Part shown: positions 53,500 through 61,937 of the stretch, piece after piece
How the letters are laid out: the number at the start of each line of letters is the position of its first letter
Numbering within the stretch: the stretch's first letter is position 1
Assembly (NCBI GenBank): GCA_049514215.1
Contig: JBEKVI010000007.1
Location: forward strand, 45,746 to 109,745
Direction of reading: 5' to 3'
Source of the DNA: BOG-994 sp049514215
Lineage (GTDB): Bacteria > Pseudomonadota > Gammaproteobacteria > Burkholderiales > Burkholderiaceae_D
DNA: 64,000 bases
Translations under genes and position numbers: made by a program
Notes under the pieces: generated by a model
What the model was told of the DNA's origin: nothing
The model's input: the letters and a program-made list of their open reading frames with translations, nothing else
The model's database searches: none

Positions 53500-53531
53500 T
53501 TGACTCTGGGCTTAGGTACGGAGTTTACGAT
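53500..53531 (+). promoter_or_regulatory. MerR-style promoter of the metal ATPase gene
   Basis: TTGACT (53500-53505) and TACGAT (53526-53531) are separated by 20 bases, longer than the normal 17. The ACTC...GAGT half-sites flank the spacer (53503-53506 and 53521-53524). Overlong spacers with such dyads are typical of MerR-activated promoters. It reads toward the ATPase gene. Confidence 0.7.
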
Positions 53532-53608
53532 CGAAACGTCCTGATTGCAAAGGCTGTAACCCGTGTGCCGCATGGGAAGACGGACTCGAGGGACTGGATG
53601 ATATCGCG

Positions 53609-56110
53609 ATGATGGACGAGACAGACACACCGATTCCGAGCCCGGAAGCGAGCTTTGGCATTGCGCTCGACGCCCCCTCGCCTGGGGGTGGCGCAGCCGA
53701 AGGAAAGACGAGCGCTCCCGTCCGGACCGATCCGGTGTGTGGCATGCAGGTCCTCTCCCCCGATGCCCCTTCTGCGACGGGCCCCGACGGACGTAGTTAT
53801 TCGTTCTGCTGCGCAGGCTGCGCTGCTAGGTTTCGCGAGAATCCGATGCGATATCTCGGGGCTCAATCCCGGCCCCAGCCGCCCGCGACTTCCTGCCCCC
53901 CTGGCGCTGCCGCGCCGGGGCACGAGGCGACCGTATATACCTGTCCGATGCATCCCGACGTGCGCCGCGCGCAGCCGGGGAGTTGCCCCATCTGCGGTAT
54001 GGGGCTCGAGCCGCTTTTTGCGGAAGCTAAGGAGGACACCTCCGAACTCGATGATATGACGCGGCGCCTGTGGTGGGCGCTCGCATTCACGGTCCCGCTT
54101 CTGATGATCAGCATGGGCCCATGGAGCCCTCTGGCGCCGCTGGGACTGGACGTGCATCGCTACCTGGCCGCCAAAGGCCTGGCGTGGCTCGAGGCGTTCC
54201 TCGCGACTCCGGTTGTTCTATGGGCCGGCTTTCCTCTGCTCGAGCGGGCGTTTCGCTCCTTTCGGACGGGGAATTTGAACATGTTTAGCCTCATCGGTTT
54301 GGGCATGGGGGCAGCCTACCTGTTTAGCGTTTTCGCGCTTGCGTTCCCCGAGGAGGTCCCGGGGGCTTTCCGGATGGGTGGGACGGTACCCGTCTATTTC
54401 GAGGCGGCTGCGATGATCGCGACGCTCGTCCTGCTAGGACAAGTGCTGGAGTTACGTGCACGCCGCAAGACCGGCCTGGCGATCCGAGCGCTTTTGAACC
54501 TGGCCCCCCAAACGGCCTTTCGAATCGACGATGCCGGGCAAGAGGAGGAGGTCTCACTGAGTGAGGTCCGCATCGGTGAGCGCTTGCGCGTGAAGCCCGG
54601 CAGCAAGGTACCGGTTGACGGTACGGTTTTGGAGGGCCACTCGAGTGTCGACGAATCCATGATTTCCGGTGAGCCGATGCCAGTGGCAAAAGGCGTCGGA
54701 TCCAAGGTGAGTGCGGGAACCTTGAACCAGACCGGATCGTTCACGCTGCGCGCGGATAAAGTCGGGACCGACACGCTGCTCGCCCGAATCATCGAGATGG
54801 TCAATGAAGCCAGTCGCTCGCGGGCCCCCATTCAAGCCCTCGCCGACCGGGTTTCAGGCTGGTTTGTGCCTGGCGTCATGGCGGTCTCGGTCGTGTCATT
54901 TGTTGCGTGGGCTTTCTATGGACCCGAACCGGCCTTTGCGCACGCACTCGTGGCCGCAGTCTCCGTGCTCATCGTGGCTTGTCCGTGTGCCTTGGGGCTC
55001 GCGACGCCCATCTCCATCATGGTTGCTGTGGGTCGGGGCGCGAGCGATGGGATCCTCGTCAGAAATGCGGAGGCCCTAGAACGCCTTTGCGCGGTCGACA
55101 CGATCGTGATCGACAAGACGGGCACCTTGACCGAAGGTCACCCTCAAGTCGTGCGCGTGCTTCCCGCCGAAGGACTGACCGAAGACGCGGTCGTGACGCT
55201 GGCCTATAGCCTCGAGCGGTCCAGCGAGCATCCGCTCGCACGGGCCATTGTGGTGGCGGCCGAGTCGCGGGCCATAACCGCTTTGCCGATAGAGGATTTC
55301 GCGGCGCACCCTGGCAAGGGAATACGCGCACGGATCTCGGGTGACGAGGTCGCTTTCGGGAACGCGGCCTTCATGCGAGAAGAGGGGGTGGATCTCGGCG
55401 CCGTACCATCGGCCGCTCTGAAAGAATATCGAGCGGCGGCCGAAACGGTGCTTTTCCTCGCCCGAGCAGGTCGCTTCTGCGGTCTTGTCTGCATCGTCGA
55501 TCCGATCAAGAGCAGCACCCGTGCGGCGGTCGCCGAGCTCAAGAGTTTCGGCCTTAGCCTCGTGGTCCTAACCGGCGACGAAGCTGTTACAGCGAACTCG
55601 GTCGCGCGCCAGGTTGGCATCGATGTCGTGAAATCGGACGCCTTTCCGGATGACAAGTTGCGCTACGTGCAGGAACTGCAGAGGCAGGGCCACATTGTCG
55701 CTATGGCCGGAGACGGGATCAATGACGCCCCGGCACTGACCCAGGCCGACATCGGCATCGCCATGAGCACGGGAGCCGACATCGCCATTCAGAGCGCCGG
55801 CATCGTCCTGTTGCATGGCGATCTGAAGGGCATCGCGCGCGCCAGAAAACTGAGCAGCCTTACCATGTCCAATATCCGCCAGAATCTGTTTTTCGCCTTC
55901 ATCTACAATCTCGTGGGTGTCCCTGTCGCGGCAGGACTGCTTTATCCGCTGTGGGGCGTACTGCTCAACCCCATGTGGGCGGGAGCGGCCATGGCGTTAA
56001 GTTCGGTGTCCGTCATCTCAAACGCTTTGCGTCTTCGCGGGGTGAAATGGTCCAAGGATCCGAACAGTCGAAATCGTCCCCAGGAATCCGCAGGCCCTCG
56101 TTGTCACTAA
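53609..56110 (+). CDS. copA: Copper-translocating P-type ATPase with YHS and metal-binding domains (CopA-like)
   Basis: 833 residues. N-terminus: a YHS domain (DPVCGM at 41-46, FCCAGCAARF at 67-76), then a heavy-metal-binding domain (YTCPMHPDV at 110-118, SCPICGMGLEP at 125-135). The P1B ATPase body follows, with the CPC transport motif (VACPCALGLATPI), DKTGTLTEGHP with the phosphorylated Asp, SSEHPLARAI and GDGINDAPALTQADIGIAM. The architecture matches copper exporters of the CopA/SilP type. It moves Cu(I), perhaps Ag(I), out of the cytoplasm. The second in-frame ATG is at 53612. Control is likely by the divergent MerR protein. Confidence 0.9.
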   Translation: MMDETDTPIPSPEASFGIALDAPSPGGGAAEGKTSAPVRTDPVCGMQVLSPDAPSATGPDGRSYSFCCAGCAARFRENPMRYLGAQSRPQPPATSCPPGAAAPGHEATVYTCPMHPDVRRAQPGSCPICGMGLEPLFAEAKEDTSELDDMTRRLWWALAFTVPLLMISMGPWSPLAPLGLDVHRYLAAKGLAWLEAFLATPVVLWAGFPLLERAFRSFRTGNLNMFSLIGLGMGAAYLFSVFALAFPEEVPGAFRMGGTVPVYFEAAAMIATLVLLGQVLELRARRKTGLAIRALLNLAPQTAFRIDDAGQEEEVSLSEVRIGERLRVKPGSKVPVDGTVLEGHSSVDESMISGEPMPVAKGVGSKVSAGTLNQTGSFTLRADKVGTDTLLARIIEMVNEASRSRAPIQALADRVSGWFVPGVMAVSVVSFVAWAFYGPEPAFAHALVAAVSVLIVACPCALGLATPISIMVAVGRGASDGILVRNAEALERLCAVDTIVIDKTGTLTEGHPQVVRVLPAEGLTEDAVVTLAYSLERSSEHPLARAIVVAAESRAITALPIEDFAAHPGKGIRARISGDEVAFGNAAFMREEGVDLGAVPSAALKEYRAAAETVLFLARAGRFCGLVCIVDPIKSSTRAAVAELKSFGLSLVVLTGDEAVTANSVARQVGIDVVKSDAFPDDKLRYVQELQRQGHIVAMAGDGINDAPALTQADIGIAMSTGADIAIQSAGIVLLHGDLKGIARARKLSSLTMSNIRQNLFFAFIYNLVGVPVAAGLLYPLWGVLLNPMWAGAAMALSSVSVISNALRLRGVKWSKDPNSRNRPQESAGPRCH

Positions 56111-56401
56111 CAGGGCAGACGCTGGGGTTCGCCCAGTCATTCTTGCTCGCCGAGCCAGCGCCGAGGGGCCGATAGCTCGCACGGCTCGCGTTGCCAAGAG
56201 TTGCTGCGAACGGCACGCATCGGTTCTTACCGGACCGGTAAAGCGGACCTCACCTTATCGGAAACCTTCTCATTGAGGGCCGGTCCACCTCTCGGGCGTC
56301 AGCGGCGCGGCCATAAAGCGGCACGCATGGGCCAAGTTCATGACACCCGCTTCGGGCTTAACCCAACGCGACCCTCCTCCAACTTTATCTATGGGCTAAA
56401 T

Positions 56402-57148
56402 ATGCGATCAACCATCCTCGTCGGCTCTCTTCCCCTCATTTTGAGTTCCGCGATCTGCGCGGCCGATCCGCCCAAGCCTGACGGCGAGTGGCGGGGATCC
56501 TTTGGTGCGGGCTTGAGCGCGGCGACGGGTAACACGGATTCCACGAGTTTCAACATCAATGGCGACGCGGTCCGGGCAACGCCAATCGACGAGTGGGATT
56601 TCGGCACGACCGCGCTCTATGGCACCAAGACAAGCGACGGTGAATCCTCGGAGACGGCGAACCTTGCGCGGGCCTTCGGAAAATACGATCGCAACATCAA
56701 CGATCAGATATTCGGCTTTGGCTCGCTTGACTTTGAGCACGACAAATTGCAGGAACTGGACCTGCGCAGCGTATTCGCTTTGGGACTTGGTTATCATCTC
56801 ATCAAAACTGACTCGACCATTTTTGACGTCTCGTCGGGGGTGACCTACAACCACGAGACCTACACTGACCTGGTTCGCAGCTCCGAGGAAATCGTGGTGG
56901 CCGAAGAGACGTCGCATAAACTGAGCGACACGACTTCGATCAAACAGCGCTTTGCGATTTATCCGAACCTGACAGAGTCGGGACAGTACCGCGCCCAATT
57001 CGATGCGAGTCTTGTGACCTCCCTTAGCGAACATCTGAGTCTGCAGATGAGCGTGTCGGACCGGTACCAGAGCAATCCCTTGCCGGACATCAAGAAAAAT
57101 GACCTGCTCTTCTTGACCAGCGTGAACTTCAAATTCGGACCGAAGTAG
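56402..57148 (+). CDS. DUF481 family outer-membrane-type protein
   Basis: 248-residue exported protein with a signal peptide (MRSTILVGSLPLILSSAICA). The mature part opens GEWRGSFGAGLSAATGNTDSTSFN, the DUF481 pattern, and ends in a beta-rich VNFKFGPK, ending with an amphipathic strand. It is likely a small outer-membrane barrel, salt-responsive in some bacteria; function here is unknown. The ATG at 56402 follows a long frame from 56201 that lacks a signal and is rejected. Confidence 0.82.
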   Translation: MRSTILVGSLPLILSSAICAADPPKPDGEWRGSFGAGLSAATGNTDSTSFNINGDAVRATPIDEWDFGTTALYGTKTSDGESSETANLARAFGKYDRNINDQIFGFGSLDFEHDKLQELDLRSVFALGLGYHLIKTDSTIFDVSSGVTYNHETYTDLVRSSEEIVVAEETSHKLSDTTSIKQRFAIYPNLTESGQYRAQFDASLVTSLSEHLSLQMSVSDRYQSNPLPDIKKNDLLFLTSVNFKFGPK

Positions 57149-57260
57149 CGCGCGGCTCTTCCTCGGCCCCTATTCTTGGCGGCACCGGTCAAAGGGGGCC
57201 GGGCAAGAAGAGCGGATCCGCTCCGAGTCTCCCATCAGGCAAAAGCCCGGTGGTAAAGGC

Positions 57261-57617
57261 CTACTCAGGGTTGGCCTTGAGCAGTCGTTCAAGTTTGGTC
57301 AGTGAGCGGCTGGCAGCTTTGAAGGCCTGCTCCTCGGCCTCCCGGTAAAGATCGACGACCGTTCGCCCAAGGTCGGTCACCGCCGCGCCGCCTCCCGTGC
57401 GACCACCGGTGGTTGTCTCGACCAAGGGCTGATCGAAACTGTGATTCAGTTCATCGACCAACATCCAGGCACGGCGATAGGACATCGAGTGCCGGCGCGC
57501 GGCCGCGGAGATGGAACCGGTCTCCGCGATGGACTCCAGTAGCGCGACCTTTCCCGGGCCGAGCGCCACGTCGCCGGCCCTGCTCACCCGGATGCGGAAT
57601 TGGAGTCGGTTTGGCAT
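57261..57617 (-). CDS. Short ModE-type molybdate regulator (DNA-binding domain only)
   Basis: 118-residue LysR-like winged-helix protein of the ModE N-terminal family (LGPGKVALLESIAETGSISAAARRHSMSYRRAWMLVDELN). It has the GGRTGGGAAVTDLGRTVV wing region. The C-terminal TOBE (Mop) molybdate-binding domain of full ModE is missing. Such short proteins still regulate Mo genes in some species. It lies near a ModA gene. Confidence 0.8.
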   Translation of the reverse strand: MPNRLQFRIRVSRAGDVALGPGKVALLESIAETGSISAAARRHSMSYRRAWMLVDELNHSFDQPLVETTTGGRTGGGAAVTDLGRTVVDLYREAEEQAFKAASRSLTKLERLLKANPE

Positions 57618-57820
57618 GGGTCACGGGGTTTACACGCGGAGTGTAGCGGAAACCACTCAGGCATCCAAAGCCTCTACAACGTCTTCTGAAAAAAGGATAG
57701 GGGCAGGTTCGTTACCGCAATTTCCTGCCCGGGGCGATCGAGCCCGAGGAAAGAGGCCGATGTGCCGAACCGCTGCGCTCGTCCCGACGGGTTCGGGACG
57801 GGTCGGGGTCGCTTCTTGAT

Positions 57821-58015
57821 CTAGGCGCCGATCTCGGTGGCGCGCCAATCGCCGTGACTGGCAACCTGTTGTGCGAATCCGGATTCCGCCGTCACTTCAA
57901 AAAGCCCATCGTCTTTCTCGACAAACATTGCTTTTGGAAATGCCACAAGCACTTCAACTATCTTGGCTCGTGCTGCCTTACGCGGCCCGGTGTAGGTCAA
58001 GGCGAATTTGCTCAT
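57821..58015 (-). CDS. Conserved-looking small protein, unknown function
   Basis: 64-residue protein starting MSKFALTYTGPRKAARAKIVEVL with GGAGG six bases before the ATG. It has a basic N-terminus and an acidic middle (VEKDDGLFEV). I recognise no domain. It lies between the short ModE gene and the Mo-fold protein, but on the other strand from the latter. The RBS and codon use suggest it is real. Confidence 0.55.
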   Translation of the reverse strand: MSKFALTYTGPRKAARAKIVEVLVAFPKAMFVEKDDGLFEVTAESGFAQQVASHGDWRATEIGA

Positions 58016-58511
58016 GTCGGTCCTCCGTCGTGCAGATTCAATGAAAAAAAGTATAGTGCTCGGCCGACACAGCGCGATCGGTGTTGATCCCGCAGGTCAC
58101 AGGTACTTTTACGGAACACGGCGGCGTTTCTGTAGGCACCGGGATGCTTTTTTCGCCATCGGCCAAGGACTCCCATCGAGGCTAGCAAAAGCACTGCCCC
58201 ATGGGAAAAAATGAAATGTCAAATCCACTTGGGCTGTCGCGAGGTCGCAACCTATTGCTGTGTCGCAATGCCGCAAGTCGAAACGTCGCGACCAATGTGC
58301 GCTCGCAGATCGAAAGCGCTGCGCGGCCGCTCCGGTTTACAAGCGCTATCTTCGGCCGTATATTTCGGTCTTCAGTGAAGTCCGCCTGGCTCGAGAACCC
58401 GTGAATGGGTTGCGATTGCCCGACGCGCTTTCGATCTCACCACGGACGCATGATCTTCCTCCTCTCGCAGCTCAGCAGGACCGCACTGCCAGGCTTCACG
58501 GGGCAAAGCTA
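58016..58511. other. Intergenic stretch, 496 bases
   Basis: Between the small minus-strand gene and the Mo-fold gene. I see no ModE-box-like dyad, no riboswitch and no supported gene. A long frame from 58260 continues into the Mo-fold gene but has no RBS, and its first part has no signal. Promoters for both neighbours are likely here. Confidence 0.45.
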
Positions 58512-59108
58512 ATGGCAGTCGCGATCCTTCGTTTCGCTCGTATCGCCCCGCGAAAAGCGCAGGCGTATGCCAGCGAGAACGACCACGGTTCACGCGGACA
58601 TCTTCGGCACGGGGTTCGCTTCTGCGCCCTCATTGCGGCGTGCATGTCAGTGGCCAGCGGTGTGGCGTTGGCAGCGGATCCGGTTCTGGTTGTGAAGCCA
58701 GCCCAGGGTCCCTCCTACCAGGTCACCCTTGCCGATCTTTCCGCCCTCTCTCCTGAGGATCTCGCGGTGCAGGATGAAAAAGGACACCCAGCGCGCTATC
58801 GCTGTGTCTCGGTGGCGAAGGTGCTCGCGCACGCTGGAGCTCCCTTGCCCACGCTGCGGGGCAAGGCTATGACCGGTGCGTTGCGGGTCAATGCGGCCGA
58901 TGGTTACGCCGTGTTATTCGCCTTGCCTGAACTCGATCCCGAATTCACCTCAGGGCAGGTATTCGTCTGTTTTGAACGCGACGGCGCGGCGATGAGCGAC
59001 GAGGAGGGCCCCCTGCGCATGGTGGTTCCCGCTGAGAAGAAGCATGCCCGGTGGGTACGTCGAGTCACCGAATTCGAAGTTCTACCACCGCTTGTGCGTG
59101 AGAACTAG
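58512..59108 (+). CDS. Exported molybdopterin-fold (sulfite oxidase-like) protein
   Basis: 198-residue protein with a late signal segment (RFCALIAACMSVASGVALAADP), so the true start may lie further in. The mature part fits a truncated Oxidored_molyb fold: VTLADLSALSPEDLAV, ALRVNAADGYAVLFALPEL, DEEGPLRMVVPAEKKHARWVRRVTEFEVL. It is shorter than sulfite oxidase. A clear catalytic Cys ligand is not visible, so it may bind pterin or molybdate without classic activity. It is upstream of modA in the same direction. Confidence 0.65.
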   Translation: MAVAILRFARIAPRKAQAYASENDHGSRGHLRHGVRFCALIAACMSVASGVALAADPVLVVKPAQGPSYQVTLADLSALSPEDLAVQDEKGHPARYRCVSVAKVLAHAGAPLPTLRGKAMTGALRVNAADGYAVLFALPELDPEFTSGQVFVCFERDGAAMSDEEGPLRMVVPAEKKHARWVRRVTEFEVLPPLVREN

Positions 59109-59216
59109 ACCTGCCTGAACCGGTTGCGGCAGCCTCGCGCTTCGCGCGCCAGACCGGCTGACTGCAGCGGCCGACCACTGCATTGCCAGCACGCCAACTA
59201 AATAAAAACATCGACC

Positions 59217-59966
59217 ATGAAAAAGCTTTTCGCCACCGTCCTTCTACTGGTCGCAAGTATCGCAGCGAGTGCCGCCGAGACGACCGTTTTTGCCGCGGCA
59301 AGCCTGACCGATGCCTTGACCGAGATCGGCAAGAACTTTAGTGCAAAGGGTACCGACACCGTGCGCTTTTCGTTCGCCGCGTCATCGACGTTAGCCAAGC
59401 AGATCGAGTCAGGCGCCCCGGTGTCGGTCTTCATCTCGGCCGACGAGGATTGGATGAACTACGCCGAGACGCGGGGCTTCATCGCCAGCGGAACCCGCAG
59501 CGATCTCCTCGCCAATGCACTCGTCCTCATAGAGCCCGCGGACCATCACACGACAGTGGAGATACGGTCCCATTTCGATATCGCCGGCCTCTTGGCCGGA
59601 TCCCGGCTTGCCATGGGGGACCCGGAAAGCGTACCCGCAGGTAAATACGGCAAGGAGGCATTGACCAAACTGGGCGTGTGGGACGCGGTCAAGGCTCAGA
59701 TTGCGCCTGCCGATTCGGTGCGCTCGGCTTTGGCGCTGGTCGAGCGTGGTGAGACGCCCTTTGGAATCGTCTATTCCACCGACGCCGCGATCGCCCGCTC
59801 AGTCCGGATTGCAGGCGTGTTTCCAGAGGATTCCCACAAGCCCATTGTCTATCCTGTTGCCATCGTGAAGTCGGCCGACTCTCCCGTGGGCCGTGCCTTT
59901 CTCGCCTATCTCAAAAGTAGTGAGGCGCAAGCGGTATTTCAGCGCTTCGGATTTCGCAAGCCCTAA
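59217..59966 (+). CDS. modA: Molybdate ABC transporter binding protein ModA
   Basis: 249-residue periplasmic binding protein. The signal peptide is MKKLFATVLLLVASIAASA. ModA motifs are TVFAAASLTDALTEI, FAASSTLAKQIESGAPVSVFISADEDWM and the C-terminal YPVAIVK region. It binds molybdate or tungstate. No modB or modC follows: after a 223-base gap comes a DUF3096 gene. It must therefore use a permease and ATPase encoded elsewhere. Need for Mo is clear from the two Mo-hydroxylases in this window. Confidence 0.92.
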   Translation: MKKLFATVLLLVASIAASAAETTVFAAASLTDALTEIGKNFSAKGTDTVRFSFAASSTLAKQIESGAPVSVFISADEDWMNYAETRGFIASGTRSDLLANALVLIEPADHHTTVEIRSHFDIAGLLAGSRLAMGDPESVPAGKYGKEALTKLGVWDAVKAQIAPADSVRSALALVERGETPFGIVYSTDAAIARSVRIAGVFPEDSHKPIVYPVAIVKSADSPVGRAFLAYLKSSEAQAVFQRFGFRKP

Positions 59967-60189
59967 CTCGCGATAGCAAGGGCCTGCAAAGCGCGCTTGG
60001 CCCAAGGCGCGCGCGGGCACCGAACTCCCTGCCATCGGACTCGACATCGACGCTGCCAGGCTCCACGCTGGCTCACGGTCGCCGGTCATGCGATGATGCG
60101 ATCCGCAACGGGCCGGCTCACGGTCCGGTTGTCGCTCACAACAGCTCACTAGGCGCCCCACAGCCTCCCTGGTTCCCGGAGTTTTCGCG

Positions 60190-60345
60190 ATGCACATCAA
60201 CCTTGCCGTAACCCCGCTCGTGTCCCTCGTCGCCGGCGTGCTTATCCTCGTTGCGCCCAAACTGCTCAACTACATCGTGGCCATATATCTCATCGCAATC
60301 GGCCTGATCGGATTGTTCGGCCTAGGCGGCTTACACCTGCGATAG
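60190..60345 (+). CDS. Small two-helix membrane protein (DUF3096)
   Basis: 51-residue protein with two hydrophobic stretches: TPLVSLVAGVLILVAPKLL and YIVAIYLIAIGLIGLFGLG. The ATG at 60190 begins MHINLAVTP. The pattern matches DUF3096, small inner-membrane proteins of unknown function in proteobacteria. It was below the usual length cutoff, but the composition is strongly coding-like. Confidence 0.75.
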   Translation: MHINLAVTPLVSLVAGVLILVAPKLLNYIVAIYLIAIGLIGLFGLGGLHLR

Positions 60346-60590
60346 TCTGCCCGGGGCAGGCCGCGCCCGCGGCCGGGGAGCCCTGCGCCTCAATTGGTTC
60401 CATCCAGAATTCCATAGGTGGATCTTCATACCTTGGGCGAGTTCGCCTAATCTTCCCCGCTGGTTGCCGCCTCCGACTTCCGGCTCCCCGGCGAGCGTGC
60501 GTTCGGTGGACGGCGAGGCCCGAGCACGGTTTGCCTACGCACCCGCGCGCGGCGACAGACAAAAAGCGGCCCCAACGGGCCAAATGACCC

Positions 60591-61919
60591 ATGAGCACGT
60601 CCAGTCCAGCGCTTTGCGCACGCGAGTTCGTCGAAGCCGCTGAGATTGCGGGGGAGTGCTATTACGAGCATTCCGTCGAGCGCGGCGCGGCGCGCCCCGT
60701 ACTGGCCGGCGATCTGGCTGTGGATGTGGGCATCATCGGAGGCGGATTCGCAGGTTTGAGCGCGGCACTGGAACTGTCCATGCGGGGGTCCACGGTGGCT
60801 GTGCTCGAGGCGGACCGGATTGCCTCGGCCGCTTCGGGTCGAAACGGAGGGCAGATCCTTCCGGGTTTCAGTTGCGACATTGGGGTGCTGGTCTCCGAGC
60901 TCGGCCAAGCCGACGCGCGGCAGGCCTGGGACCTGTCCATCGAGGGGATGTCGATCGTCAAGGAAAGGGCCTCGATGGTCGGGGTCAACTGCGACTACAG
61001 CCCCGGATGGCTCCTGTTCGCCGCCCGAGCAGGGCATGTCAAGAAGCTGCGCGAATGGTACACGTCGCTCGTGTGCGACTACGGATACGGCGAGCATGTG
61101 CGGTTCATTGAAAGCGCACAGGTCTCCGACTGGACGTCGAGCAAGTCGTATCACGCAGCCTTGGTGGACCGCTATGCGGGACACTTGAATCCGCTCAAGC
61201 TCGCGCTGGCGATGGGACGCGAAATCGAGGCTAAAGGCGGCAGGATTTTTGAGCACAGCCGCGTTGAGCACATCGCGCGAGGCGACCGCCCCGTGCTTGA
61301 GACCGCTCAGGGTCGACTGCACTGTGCCCAGGTCGTCTCGGCGGCCAACGTGTTTGTCGGAGGGCTTGACCTGCCGATCCGCAATCGCGTGATGTCCGTG
61401 GGAAACAGCATCATCGCTACGGAACCTTTGCCCGTCTCGCTCGCGGAGAGTTTGGTTCGGGACCGTTACGCGGCCTGCGATTCCAATTTTCTGCTGGATT
61501 ATTATCGGGTGACTCCAGACAACCGCGTGCTGTGGGGTGGCGGGGCGACCTACTTGAAGCACGACGCAGCCAACCGGATCGAGACTCTGCGTCGCAAGAT
61601 GTGCGAGGTTTATCCGCAGCTCGAAGGCGCCCGCATCGAGTACGCCTGGGGAGGTCTGATCGACGTGACGCTCTCACGGGCCCCCGATTTTGGAACGATC
61701 GACGACCACATTTTCTATCTGCAGGGATTTAGCGGCCACGGTCTGAATGTCACGGCGATTGCAGGTCGCCTGGTTGCGGAAGCGATCAGCGGGGACCGGA
61801 CGCGATTTGATCTGCTGGCCCGGATCCGGCATCGCCAATTTCCGGGGGGGAAGTGGCTCAAGCGGCTCGGGCTCGGACTGGGTGCGAGCTACTATCAGCT
61901 GCGAGACCTTCTGGCCTGA
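60591..61919 (+). CDS. FAD-dependent oxidoreductase, PuuB/gamma-glutamylputrescine-oxidase-like
   Basis: 442-residue DAO-family protein. The dinucleotide motif is VDVGIIGGGFAGLSAALEL near residue 44, followed by AASGRNGGQILPGF, and GFSGHGLNVTAIAGRLVAEAI near the C-terminus binds FAD. It resembles PuuB and other amine or amino-acid oxidases. The substrate, perhaps gamma-glutamylputrescine or another amine, is not fixed. It is convergent with the MocR gene. Confidence 0.83.
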   Translation: MSTSSPALCAREFVEAAEIAGECYYEHSVERGAARPVLAGDLAVDVGIIGGGFAGLSAALELSMRGSTVAVLEADRIASAASGRNGGQILPGFSCDIGVLVSELGQADARQAWDLSIEGMSIVKERASMVGVNCDYSPGWLLFAARAGHVKKLREWYTSLVCDYGYGEHVRFIESAQVSDWTSSKSYHAALVDRYAGHLNPLKLALAMGREIEAKGGRIFEHSRVEHIARGDRPVLETAQGRLHCAQVVSAANVFVGGLDLPIRNRVMSVGNSIIATEPLPVSLAESLVRDRYAACDSNFLLDYYRVTPDNRVLWGGGATYLKHDAANRIETLRRKMCEVYPQLEGARIEYAWGGLIDVTLSRAPDFGTIDDHIFYLQGFSGHGLNVTAIAGRLVAEAISGDRTRFDLLARIRHRQFPGGKWLKRLGLGLGASYYQLRDLLA

Positions 61920-61937
61920 CGTGGCGCCTGGCCAGAA

